Positions 26,556 to 34,455 of a stretch of 64,000 bases of DNA are shown here, piece after piece; position 1 is the first letter of the stretch; every line of letters starts with the position of its first letter. Where the stretch lies: contig DATIPS010000011.1 of assembly GCA_035471805.1 (NCBI GenBank), positions 1-64,000 of the forward strand. Direction: 5' to 3'. Below the pieces are notes generated by a model. That model saw only the letters and a list, made by a program, of their open reading frames with translations. It was not told where the DNA came from and made no database searches. This DNA comes from Acidimicrobiia bacterium. Its GTDB lineage: Bacteria; Actinomycetota; Acidimicrobiia; Spongiisociales; JAHEDJ01. A program made the position numbers and the translations under genes.

Positions 26556-27292
26556 TTGGCTTCTCCCGCACCTGCGGCTTTGCCGAGGTATAGCTCCCGG
26601 ATCCGGGGGTCCTCGAGAATCCCTTCCGCCGGGCCTTCGAAGCGGACGATGCCCAGGTCTAGTACCACGCCCCAATCGGCGAGTTCCAGCCCCCGCTGGG
26701 CGTTCTGTTCGACGATCACCACCGTGATCCCCAGACTCTCCAACTCTCTGATTTGAGCAAAGATCTGCTCAACCACCTGCGGTGCCAGCCCGAGGGTAGG
26801 TTCGTCGAGCATCAGAAGGATGGGCTCGATCATGAGGGCCCGTCCCATTGCCAGCATCTGCTGCTGCCCGCCCGAGAGCTTGCCGGCATCCTGGCCGGAT
26901 CGTTCCTCGAGAATCGGGAACATCTTGAAGACCCGCTCCATTCGCTGTCGAACGAGAGTCCGATCCCTGACCAGATAGGCGCCCATCACCAGGTTCTCCC
27001 GCACAGTCATCTCGGGAAACAGCGCCTGATCCTGGGGTACGAAGCAGACTCCGGTCGCCAGGACTTGATCAGGCCTCCGCCCTGCCAGCGACTCACCCCG
27101 AAAAACGACGTCGCCCGAGCGCGGGGGCAACAGGCCGGCAATCACCTTGAGCAGGGTTGATTTGCCCGCACCGTTCGGCCCGATGATGCAATACGATTTC
27201 GCTTCTTCGACTTTGAGCGACAGACCCTGAAGGATGTTGGGTCCGGCCCCGTAGCCGGCATCGACGTTGGTGATCTCGAGGATGGGTGGCAT
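26552..27292 (-). CDS. livF: LIV-type ABC transporter ATPase (LivF)
   Basis: A 246-residue ATP-binding subunit. Walker A is GPNGAGKST, the signature is KLSGGQQQMLAMGRALM, Walker B is LLMLDEPTLGLAP, and the switch is in VIVEQNAQRGLELAD. The length and EQNA switch identify the LivF subfamily. It sits with LivG at the cytoplasmic face. The ATG at 27292 follows the LivG stop by one base (TGA G ATG), so expression is coupled. It is the third gene of the importer operon. Confidence 0.9.
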   Translation of the reverse strand: MPPILEITNVDAGYGAGPNILQGLSLKVEEAKSYCIIGPNGAGKSTLLKVIAGLLPPRSGDVVFRGESLAGRRPDQVLATGVCFVPQDQALFPEMTVRENLVMGAYLVRDRTLVRQRMERVFKMFPILEERSGQDAGKLSGGQQQMLAMGRALMIEPILLMLDEPTLGLAPQVVEQIFAQIRELESLGITVVIVEQNAQRGLELADWGVVLDLGIVRFEGPAEGILEDPRIRELYLGKAAGAGEAK

Positions 27293-27293
27293 C

Positions 27294-28022
27294 TCAGGCC
27301 ATTCCCAGATAGGCGTCGAGAACCCGGCCGTCATTCTGTACTTCTTCGGGTGTCCCATGGATCAGGACCTCTCCATGGGCCATGACGATCACCGAGTCGC
27401 TCAGATCCATGACCAGATCCATGTTGTGCTCAACTATGAAGAAAGTCAGGCCCTGCCCGTTCAGTTGCCGGATCCGGTCGACCATTCTCTCCAGCAGCGC
27501 CGGGTTGACTCCTCCGGCCGGCTCGTCCAGCATCACGAGGCGCGGGTTGGACATGAGAACTGCAGAGAACTCGAGCAGCTTGCGCTGCCCGTACGACAAC
27601 AACTCCGCTCGCGAATATGCGTACTGTTCAATCCCGACGAACTCGAGCAGGCCGAGTGCTCGTTCGATCTCGGAGTCCAGCATCCGCGAGCCGAGGATTC
27701 CCCGCAGATTGTCGGTTGTCGACCCGACGACCATGTTCTCGAGCACCGTCATGTCATCCAGGGCCCTGGTGACCTGGAACGTTCGGCCTATGCCCAACCG
27801 GGTGAGCTTGTGAGGCATCTTGTGGGTGATGTTGGTGCCTTCGAACTTCACCGATCCGGAATCGGCCCTTATGACGTTGTTGATGAGGTTGAACGTCGTG
27901 GTCTTGCCGGCACCGTTCGGTCCGATGAGGGAGGTGATAGTGCCTTCCTCGATGTCGAAGCTGCAGTCGTTGACCGCTCGAATGCCTCCGAAGCTCTTGT
28001 CCAGACCTCGCGCTTGAAGCAT
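27294..28022 (-). CDS. livG: LIV-type ABC transporter ATPase (LivG)
   Basis: A 242-residue ATPase. Walker A is GPNGAGKTT, the signature is LLSYGQRKLLEFSAVLM, Walker B is LVMLDEPAGGVNP, and the switch is FFIVEHNMDLVM. The YGQ signature and EHNM switch are typical of LivG. I use the ATG at 28022; the GTG at 28025 is equally possible, and a GGAGG box lies about 15 nt upstream. A 14-bp perfect hairpin lies between it and the binding-protein gene upstream, which may lower ATPase and permease expression relative to the binding protein. Confidence 0.88.
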   Translation of the reverse strand: MLQARGLDKSFGGIRAVNDCSFDIEEGTITSLIGPNGAGKTTTFNLINNVIRADSGSVKFEGTNITHKMPHKLTRLGIGRTFQVTRALDDMTVLENMVVGSTTDNLRGILGSRMLDSEIERALGLLEFVGIEQYAYSRAELLSYGQRKLLEFSAVLMSNPRLVMLDEPAGGVNPALLERMVDRIRQLNGQGLTFFIVEHNMDLVMDLSDSVIVMAHGEVLIHGTPEEVQNDGRVLDAYLGMA

Positions 28023-28129
28023 CACACCCACGAAGGTCCTCCGACATCCGCCTTGCGCTTGCACGCGCTCACGCGTGAACCTCCAGAATCCTCGAGAAAG
28101 GGGTCCCCATGGCTTCTTCGATCAGTGGG

Positions 28130-28162
28130 GGATGGGGCACCGGTCCGGCCGGTGCCCCATCC
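28130..28162 (-). terminator. Strong intercistronic hairpin after the binding-protein gene
   Basis: Perfect 14-bp inverted repeat (GGATGGGGCACCGG at 28130-28143 with its complement at 28149-28162) and a 5-nt loop. It lies between the binding-protein stop at 28186 and livG. No T-run follows in the transcription direction, so it is probably a partial terminator or mRNA-stabilising end. Confidence 0.75.
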
Positions 28163-28185
28163 TTTGTCATTTGTCAATCGTCGGC

Positions 28186-29523
28186 TTAGAAGTTGGGCTT
28201 CGGGTAGTTGAGATCCACCGTGCCCTCGAACTCACCCACCGGGAAGACGAACTTGAGCTCGCCATCCTGCCACTGCACCATGAGCAGTGAGCGGTCGAGC
28301 GGCAGGCCCCGGTCGTCCCACACGAAGTCGCCGAGAACGGTCTTGACCGGATCGCTCGCCGTTCGGGCGTGCATCCATTCCGCCATGGCGACGTTGTCGG
28401 TCGACCCGACTCCGATGATGGCCTGTTCGATGCCCTGGCAGAGCGCGAACGGAATGGCCTCATCCTCGTCCGGAGCTCGCCCGAACGATGCGGTGAACCC
28501 GTCGATGAAGTCCTGGTTGGTGAAGGTCTCTCCGCCGATGATCCCTTCCCAGTTGGCGAGCGGGTGCCAGGAGGCGTGAATGGTCACGCCCTCGGCCGCA
28601 TCGCCGAGAGTCTCGATGAACTCGGACTGCGCGCCCTGGGACATCCAGACCAGTTGCGGGTTGTACTGCACCGTCTTGAGAGCATCGACGAGCGAAATGG
28701 CTTCGTCCGGCGACGCAGTAGCGGCGAACACCATGTCCGCTCCGCTGTTCTTCATCGAGTTGGCCAGAGTCAGCCAATCGGTGAACGGAACAGGCCACTG
28801 CTCAACGAACACGGCCTCGATGCCGGCCGGCTCCAGGTAGCCGTCGACCTGCACGACCATATCCGAATCGGGGATGGCGACCTCACCACCGACCAGGCCC
28901 TTGACGATCGCGTCTGCGAAGAAGTCATCGGCGTGAACGATGGCAACCGTGGTGGGCTTCGGATCGATGATGCCCTGGTCGGTGTAGTACTCGATCATCT
29001 GTATCGGCGAGAAGCCGATCAACTCGGCGGCGTTCTGCTGGAAGTAGAAGATGTTGTCGAACCCTCGCTCCCAGATCCGAAGGGCGCCGCCCGACGGGAT
29101 CGGGTAGACCATGTTGGCCTGATTGGCGACGGTTGAAGCGGGGAAGGTGAGCAAGCTGGAGAAAGTTCCAAGCAACGCATCGGCGTTGACGACGTCGATG
29201 TGGCGCTGCACCTGCGAGACGGCAACTTCTGGGTCGGATCGGTTGTCCTCGACGAGCAACTCGACCTCTCGTCCGAGGAGACCGCCGCGGGCGTTGATTT
29301 CCTCAACGCAGTACTTGTAGCCGTCGGCATGCTTGCTGCCCGGGATGGCGAAGTCGCCGGTGAGCGGCAGTGAAGCAGCGAAGACGATCGGGTCTTCGGA
29401 AGCGGCGGCCGTCGTCTCTGTGGCGGTGGGTGCCGTGGTCGTCGTGTCGTCGCTACCTCCGCAGGCAGTGACCACCAGTGCCATCACCAACAAGACGGTC
29501 AGGAATCTCATGCGTCGAACCAT
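28186..29523 (-). CDS. LIV-type ABC substrate-binding lipoprotein
   Basis: A 445-residue secreted lipoprotein. The signal peptide MVRRMRFLTVLLVMALVV ends in the lipobox VVTAC, so Cys would be lipidated and the protein anchored outside the membrane. A Thr/Ala-rich linker follows, then a type I periplasmic-binding fold (VFAASLPLTGDFAIPGSKHADGY, INARGGLLGREVELL). It captures the solute for LivHMGF. A GGAGG box lies 6 nt before the ATG at 29523. Two exact LacI-type operators lie 64 and 109 bp upstream, so the importer is probably under local LacI control. Confidence 0.9.
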   Translation of the reverse strand: MVRRMRFLTVLLVMALVVTACGGSDDTTTTAPTATETTAAASEDPIVFAASLPLTGDFAIPGSKHADGYKYCVEEINARGGLLGREVELLVEDNRSDPEVAVSQVQRHIDVVNADALLGTFSSLLTFPASTVANQANMVYPIPSGGALRIWERGFDNIFYFQQNAAELIGFSPIQMIEYYTDQGIIDPKPTTVAIVHADDFFADAIVKGLVGGEVAIPDSDMVVQVDGYLEPAGIEAVFVEQWPVPFTDWLTLANSMKNSGADMVFAATASPDEAISLVDALKTVQYNPQLVWMSQGAQSEFIETLGDAAEGVTIHASWHPLANWEGIIGGETFTNQDFIDGFTASFGRAPDEDEAIPFALCQGIEQAIIGVGSTDNVAMAEWMHARTASDPVKTVLGDFVWDDRGLPLDRSLLMVQWQDGELKFVFPVGEFEGTVDLNYPKPNF

Positions 29524-29586
29524 ACGCTACCTCCAGATAAGCCGGGCATGACTGTCGGCCAGCGTACGGACCGACCACGGCAAATG

Positions 29587-29596
29587 CAAACGATTG
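29587..29596. promoter_or_regulatory. LacI-family operator CAAACGATTG (proximal to importer)
   Basis: Exact core in TGCAAACGATTGAC, 64 bp upstream of the importer's binding-protein start. On the minus strand it overlaps a possible -35 (TTTGCA) placed 18 bp before TACGCT. Confidence 0.8.
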
Positions 29597-29631
29597 ACCC
29601 GCCCAGGATGCCCCCCTACGATCGCCGTGGA

Positions 29632-29641
29632 CAAACGATTG
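29632..29641. promoter_or_regulatory. LacI-family operator CAAACGATTG (distal)
   Basis: Second exact core, 45 bp centre-to-centre from the first, flanked as GACAAACGATTGCA. The pair could bind two dimers and loop the DNA, or this copy could serve the divergent flavin oxidoreductase gene at 29762. Confidence 0.8.
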
Positions 29642-29761
29642 CAAAGAAACGAACATGGGATCCGGATTCTCGACCGCCGGTCGACGGTGGCGGGCAGAAT
29701 TCACTCTCCCAGCGGTTGCATCCGGCCGGGTTGAGAAGGCTCCTCAAGAAAGCGAAGTGAA

Positions 29762-31198
29762 ATGGCGGCCTCGCGGAGACGGTTCACTCAGGTGAAACAG
29801 ATCGGTACTCCTGAGGCAATGAGTGAGTATCTCGCCGCGCAGGCAATCGATCTTCCGCTCGATACCGCGCTGGAGCCGGCCCCGGAAGGCCCTCTGGCAG
29901 AACCCATCGCCATCGGGCCGCGGCTGCGGGCCGACAACCGGTTCGCCATCCTCCCGATGGAGGGTTGGGACGGCACGAGCGACGGGATGCCGACCCCCGA
30001 TCTCGAGCGCCGCTGGCTGCGCTTCGGCGCCTCCGGGGCGGGCCTGGTGTGGGGTGAAGCTACTTCGGTCGCCCCCGAGGGCCGGGCGAACCCGAACCAG
30101 CTGATGATCAACGAGAGAACGGCCGAATCCCTGGGCGAATTGCGCAGCCGGATGGCCGCCGCACGGGCCCGGGACTTCGACGGAGCGGACCTCGTCACCG
30201 GCCTGCAGCTGACCCATAGCGGTCGATGGTCTCGCCCGTTGGGCGAGCCGCTTCCGCGTATCGCCTACCGGCAGACCCAACTGGACGGACGGGTGCCCGT
30301 TACCGATGCCTCCGTCCTCAGCGATGACGAGTTGGATGAGTTGGTCGGCGCCTACGTTCGGGCCGGGATACTCGCCGCGGATGCCGGCTTCGACTTCGTG
30401 GACATCAAGCATTGCCACGGGTACCTGCTCCACGAGCTGCTCAGCGCCAGAACCAGGCCCGGTCGATACGGAGGATCGTTCGAAGGGCGCACCAGGGTCT
30501 TGCGTTCCGTCGTGGAACAGCTGAAGTCCCAACGTCCGAACCTGACGATCGCGGTCAGGCTGAGCGCAGTCGACCCGGGGCCCTACGTCGAGGGTCCCGA
30601 TGGAATCGGATTCCCGCAGCCGCTCGATGAGCCCGGATTCGTCTTCGGTCCCGGCGACGACGGGAATCCGCTCGGCGAGACCCACGAGTTCCTCGACCTC
30701 TGCGCCCGGTTGGGGGTGGCGATGGTGTGCGTCACGATCGGTAGCCCCTATTACAACCCGCACGTCATCAGACCTGCCTACCACCCGGCGCTTGACGGCT
30801 ACCTCCCACCCCGTGAGCCGCTCGCCGAGGTCGCCTATCACCTCGAGACGACCGCGGCGTTGGCCGGTGCTCACCCTGATCTGGTGATGGTGGGCAGCGG
30901 ATACAGCTACCTGCAGGAGCTGCTCCCCCATGCGGCGCAATACCGGGTGCGAACCGGAGGAGTCGGGTTGGTGGGGTTGGGAAGGATGGCTCTCAGCTAC
31001 CCGCGTCTCCCCGCCGACGTGCTTGCCGGGCGCGAACTGGAATCAAAGCTCATTTGCCGGACCTTCAGCGACTGTACAACCGGACCTCGCATCGGGTTGG
31101 CGTCGGGGTGTTATCCGCTCGACGATCATTACAAGAAGAGCGAAGCCCGGGTCGTCATCGCAGCCGCCAAGAGATCCAAGCGAGCCGGGACTTCCTGA
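29762..31198 (+). CDS. Old Yellow Enzyme-family FMN oxidoreductase
   Basis: A 478-residue OYE-type TIM barrel. The early substrate/flavin motif is FAILPMEGWDG. The active-site pair is in DIKHCHGYLLHELLS (about residue 223), and later flavin-phosphate contacts are in VGLGRMALSYP. The C-terminal stretch CRTFSDCTTGPRIGLASGC has three cysteines, reminiscent of but not matching the iron-sulfur motif of 2,4-dienoyl-CoA reductase types. It should reduce an alpha,beta-unsaturated compound or demethylate an amine with NAD(P)H. It is divergent from the LIV importer, with two shared operators between them, so import and reduction may be co-regulated. Confidence 0.8.
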   Translation: MAASRRRFTQVKQIGTPEAMSEYLAAQAIDLPLDTALEPAPEGPLAEPIAIGPRLRADNRFAILPMEGWDGTSDGMPTPDLERRWLRFGASGAGLVWGEATSVAPEGRANPNQLMINERTAESLGELRSRMAAARARDFDGADLVTGLQLTHSGRWSRPLGEPLPRIAYRQTQLDGRVPVTDASVLSDDELDELVGAYVRAGILAADAGFDFVDIKHCHGYLLHELLSARTRPGRYGGSFEGRTRVLRSVVEQLKSQRPNLTIAVRLSAVDPGPYVEGPDGIGFPQPLDEPGFVFGPGDDGNPLGETHEFLDLCARLGVAMVCVTIGSPYYNPHVIRPAYHPALDGYLPPREPLAEVAYHLETTAALAGAHPDLVMVGSGYSYLQELLPHAAQYRVRTGGVGLVGLGRMALSYPRLPADVLAGRELESKLICRTFSDCTTGPRIGLASGCYPLDDHYKKSEARVVIAAAKRSKRAGTS

Positions 31199-31283
31199 TC
31201 GACGTGCTTGCCTGCCAATCGCCCCCAGCCGGAGTGCTAGCTTCCCACCAGGAGCGGGTGGCCGTTGAGATTCGGAGTGCGCA

Positions 31284-32675
31284 TTGATAGAGATTGACAC
31301 CGCCATAGAACCGGCGTCGGTCGGCCCGGATCTCGAGAGACTGTGGGATCTGGCGGGTCCCAAGGTCAAACGGCTGTCCCGCCGGGATTCACCCGACCAG
31401 GCAACGCCGGTGTACACCGTCGAGGGTCGTTACACCGCTCGAGGTTGGACCGAGTGGACCCAGGGGTTTCTATACGGTCAAACGATCCTGCAGTTCGACG
31501 CTACCGGCGACGAAGAGGCTCTCGATCTCGGCCGGCATCTCACACGCGATCGAATGACCCCGCATCTGACTCATGCGGGTGTCCACGACCACGGCTTCAA
31601 CAACGTCAGCACCTACGGGAACCTCAGGAGGCTGATGCTCGAGAGTCGGACTCCCTTCGACGCCTGGGAGCTGGCGTTTTATGAAGGTTCGCTGCGAGTG
31701 AGCGGAGCGGTGCAGGCAATGCGCTGGACCAGCACTGCCGACGGCGGCGGCTTCGTTCATTCGTTCAACGGTCCCCACTCCCTGTTCTGCGACACGATCC
31801 GCTCGGTTCGTTCACTCGTCCTGGCCCACCGCCTGGGGCACCGTTTGCTGGGGGAGAACGACGAGTCCATCTCGCTTCTCGAGCGCGGGATCCAACATGC
31901 GGCCACCACGGCCAGATACAACGTGTTCTACGGTGAAGGGCGCGATGCTTTCGACATACGGGGAAGGGTGGCCCACGAGACGCTGTTCAATGTGAACGAC
32001 GGGAACTATCGGGCTCCAAGCACCCAACAGGGATATTCGCCGTTCACCACGTGGACTCGGGGCCTCGCCTGGGTCATGTCCGGATACGCCGAGCTGCTCG
32101 AGTTTCTCGACACCGTCGCAGACGTGGAGCTGGAACCGATCGGCGGGAGGAAGGCAGTGCGTTCGATGATGTTGGCGGCGGCCACCGCTTCCTGCGACTT
32201 CTTTATCGAGAACACCCCGATCGACGGTGTGCCCTACTGGGACACGGGAGCACCCGGCCTTGCGGCGATGGGCGCCTACCTCGACCGCCCGGCCGAACCG
32301 CACAACCCGCACGAACCGGTAGACAGTTCGGCGGCGGCCATCGCCGCCCAGGGTCTGCTGAGGCTCGGCAACTACCTCACCGCCACCGGAGATCCTTCGG
32401 GAAACCGTTACACGAAGGCAGGTCTGACGGTCATGCGGACCCTGCTGACCGACGGCTACCTGAGTCTCGATCCGCAGCACGAAGGCTTGCTCCTCCACGG
32501 CGTCTACCACCGACCGAACGGTTGGGACCACAATCCGGACGACAAACACGTTCCGTCCGGCGAGTCGGTGCTGTGGGGTGACTATCACCTCATGGAGGCA
32601 GCCCTGTACGTGCAACGACTGATCGACGGTGGGCCCTACCTCACCTTCTTCGGTCCGATCGACGATCTCTCGTGA
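31284..32675 (+). CDS. Glycoside hydrolase family 88-like unsaturated glucuronyl hydrolase
   Basis: A 463-residue (alpha/alpha)6-barrel candidate. GH88-like motifs are VHDHGFNN (Asp at about 102) and LFCDTIRSV (Asp at about 170), matching the two catalytic Asp positions as I recall them. GYSPFTTWTRGLAWVMSGYA, GVPYWDTGAPGL, DSSAAAIAAQGLL and a late LLLHGVYHRP...WGDYHLMEA follow. Family members release 4-deoxy-5-ketouronate from unsaturated uronide oligosaccharides. No signal peptide is visible, so it is probably cytoplasmic. It starts at the TTG at 31284 with CGGAG 6 nt upstream, and the following SDR overlaps it (GTGA). Confidence 0.78.
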   Translation: MIEIDTAIEPASVGPDLERLWDLAGPKVKRLSRRDSPDQATPVYTVEGRYTARGWTEWTQGFLYGQTILQFDATGDEEALDLGRHLTRDRMTPHLTHAGVHDHGFNNVSTYGNLRRLMLESRTPFDAWELAFYEGSLRVSGAVQAMRWTSTADGGGFVHSFNGPHSLFCDTIRSVRSLVLAHRLGHRLLGENDESISLLERGIQHAATTARYNVFYGEGRDAFDIRGRVAHETLFNVNDGNYRAPSTQQGYSPFTTWTRGLAWVMSGYAELLEFLDTVADVELEPIGGRKAVRSMMLAAATASCDFFIENTPIDGVPYWDTGAPGLAAMGAYLDRPAEPHNPHEPVDSSAAAIAAQGLLRLGNYLTATGDPSGNRYTKAGLTVMRTLLTDGYLSLDPQHEGLLLHGVYHRPNGWDHNPDDKHVPSGESVLWGDYHLMEAALYVQRLIDGGPYLTFFGPIDDLS

Positions 32676-33442
32676 CTCCCGGTAGCGCCCTCGTGACCGG
32701 CGGCTCCCGCGGCATCGGGCTCGGTATCGCCAGGAGGCTCCTCGCCGACGGCTACCGGGTGGTCATCAACGGTCTGCGTTCCCCGGAATCCGTCGCCGGA
32801 ACGCTCGACGACCTGTCGCGCTTCGGCGACATAACCTACGTGGCTGCCGATGTTGGGCGAGCGGAGGGGCGCAGCCACCTGGTTGCCGAGACGCTGAAGG
32901 CCGTCGGGCGTCTCGATGTGCTGGTCAACAATGCGGGGATCACGTCACCGGGACGCAAGGACCTACTCGACGTAACAGAGGACGACCTGGATGCGGTGCT
33001 CGCCGTCAACCTCAAGGGGCCCTTCCTGCTAACCCAGTCTCTGGCGAGACACATGATTGGAGAACACGACTCGGACCCATCGTTCCGCGGGCGGATCGTG
33101 AACATCACCTCGGTCAGCGCAGCAGTTGTTTCGCCCAATCGAAGCGAGTATTGCATCAGCAAGGCCGGTCTCTCGATGACGACGTTGCTGTGGGCCACCC
33201 GGCTGGCCGGGCACGGGATCGACGTCTACGAGGTGCGGCCGGGGGTCATCGAAACGGACATGACTGCTCCGGTTGCAGAGAGGTATGAGGCGCTGATTCG
33301 GGACGGGCTCACATTGGAGCGGCGCTTCGGGACGCCCGAGGACGTGGCAGCGGCGGTGGCTGTGCTGGTGAGCGGTGGCCTGCCCTATGCGACGGGTCAG
33401 ATCTTGACTATCGACGGTGGGATGACCGTCTCGAGGCTCTGA
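32672..33442 (+). CDS. SDR-family oxidoreductase coupled to the GH88-like gene
   Basis: A 256-residue short-chain dehydrogenase with VTGGSRGIGLG, LVNNAGITSPG, the catalytic Ser in NITSVSAAV and the Tyr-x3-Lys in YCISKAGL. A normal C-terminal GQILTIDGGM follows. The GTG at 32672 overlaps the GH88-like stop by 4 bp, so the product is probably made with that hydrolase. A KduD-like role, reducing the diketo-uronate to KDG for KdgK/Eda at 22.8-24.6 kb, is attractive, but no KduI isomerase is present. A generic FabG-like reductase is the alternative. Confidence 0.85.
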   Translation: MTPGSALVTGGSRGIGLGIARRLLADGYRVVINGLRSPESVAGTLDDLSRFGDITYVAADVGRAEGRSHLVAETLKAVGRLDVLVNNAGITSPGRKDLLDVTEDDLDAVLAVNLKGPFLLTQSLARHMIGEHDSDPSFRGRIVNITSVSAAVVSPNRSEYCISKAGLSMTTLLWATRLAGHGIDVYEVRPGVIETDMTAPVAERYEALIRDGLTLERRFGTPEDVAAAVAVLVSGGLPYATGQILTIDGGMTVSRL

Positions 33443-33572
33443 GAGGACACGGATTGAAACCTGGACGGGAGCCACGCGAGCGGTTGGCGCCGCCGCCGTC
33501 GGATGATCTCGAACCGGCCCGCCTTTGCACGAGGGGCCGGTCCGACGGTTCTCTCCGGACTCGGGGCATCCG

Positions 33573-33995
33573 ATGAGCGGCATCTACTGGGCGACCGCGG
33601 CCGGGATCGGCTTCGGCGTCTTCCAGACCTTGCACCGGCGGGCGGGTCGCGGGGTCGACCGCTTCCTGGCCACCTTCATCCTGCTGGCGGTCAGTGCAGT
33701 GGTGCTCTTCGGAGCGACCGTCGCAATGGGCGACCTGCAGGTGCTGGGCGATGCCCCGTTGCGGGCGTTCGTGAACTTTTCGCTCGCAGGCATTATCCAT
33801 TTTTCACTCGGTTGGACCTTCCTCACCTTCAGTCAAAGGCGGATCGGAGCGGCTCGCACCGGGGCGCTCATCGGTACCAGCCCTCTTTTCGGAACCGTGA
33901 TTGCAGCAGTAGTGCTGGGTGAGTTCTTGAGCTTCCCGGCAATGATCGGGGTGGCGCTCGTCGTGATCGGCGTCTTCTTGATATCCAATGGATGA
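33573..33995 (+). CDS. Single-domain EamA/DMT transporter half A
   Basis: A 140-residue membrane protein with about five hydrophobic helices, equal to one EamA domain (ATAAGIGFGVFQTLHRR, ending LVVIGVFLISNG). Ordinary DMT transporters carry two such domains; the second is supplied by the next gene, which starts 8 bp before this stop in another frame. Each half begins and ends where a complete EamA domain should, so two co-translated subunits forming a heterodimer are more likely than a broken gene. It has no strong RBS; the region around 33525 offers an alternative start. The substrate is unknown. Confidence 0.72.
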   Translation: MSGIYWATAAGIGFGVFQTLHRRAGRGVDRFLATFILLAVSAVVLFGATVAMGDLQVLGDAPLRAFVNFSLAGIIHFSLGWTFLTFSQRRIGAARTGALIGTSPLFGTVIAAVVLGEFLSFPAMIGVALVVIGVFLISNG

Positions 33996-34455
33996 CTCCG
34001 GCGGGGCCCTGACCCGATGGGCGGGTGGCACCCTGTTCGGGCTGCTCACCGCTCTGTGCTGGTCGCTCAGTCCGGTGTTCGTCCGGCGCGGGCTGGAGGA
34101 TGTTCCGTTCCCGGTGGCGGGTGTGGCGATCGGGATGACCGCCAGCATGCTGGCGTATCTGCCGGTGGTGTGGATACGGCGCGACAAGCTGGGCCTGGCC
34201 ACGGCCGATCGGGGTGATCTGGGTTTGCAGGTTGTTGCCGGGCTTCTCACCGGGTTCTCGATCGCGGCCAACTGGATCGCGGTGAGCCTGATCACCGTAG
34301 CCGCCGTCTTGTCGATAGGACGGTTGGCGGTGATCGTCGTCTTGATCCTGTCCCCGATCGTGGTCGGCCAGCATCTCGAGCGGGTCACTCCGCGCATCTG
34401 GCTCGGGGGTATGTTCATAGTGGGAGGGTCGATCCTCCTGGCCTTCTACGGGTGA
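33988..34455 (+). CDS. Single-domain EamA/DMT transporter half B
   Basis: A 155-residue protein with one EamA domain of about five helices (GGTLFGLLTALCWSLSPVFVRRG at the start, GGMFIVGGSILLAFYG at the end). It starts at the ATG at 33988, overlapping half A by 8 bp, and its stop overlaps the rhodanese GTG start (GTGA). The three genes therefore form a coupled unit. Halves A and B probably assemble as antiparallel partners, like SMR pairs, to export or import a small metabolite. The alternative is a -1 frameshift in an originally fused gene. Confidence 0.72.
   Translation: MDDSGGALTRWAGGTLFGLLTALCWSLSPVFVRRGLEDVPFPVAGVAIGMTASMLAYLPVVWIRRDKLGLATADRGDLGLQVVAGLLTGFSIAANWIAVSLITVAAVLSIGRLAVIVVLILSPIVVGQHLERVTPRIWLGGMFIVGGSILLAFYG

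Noticed and set aside
24622-26571. 649-codon frame suggesting a giant permease fusion
   Set aside because: Only its 3' part (from the GTG at 25659) encodes LivM; the 5' part is an out-of-frame shadow of livH.
33573-34455. Frameshifted pseudogene of an EamA transporter
   Set aside because: Both halves start and end at natural domain boundaries with an 8-bp overlap, so two genes are more likely. A sequencing error cannot be fully excluded.
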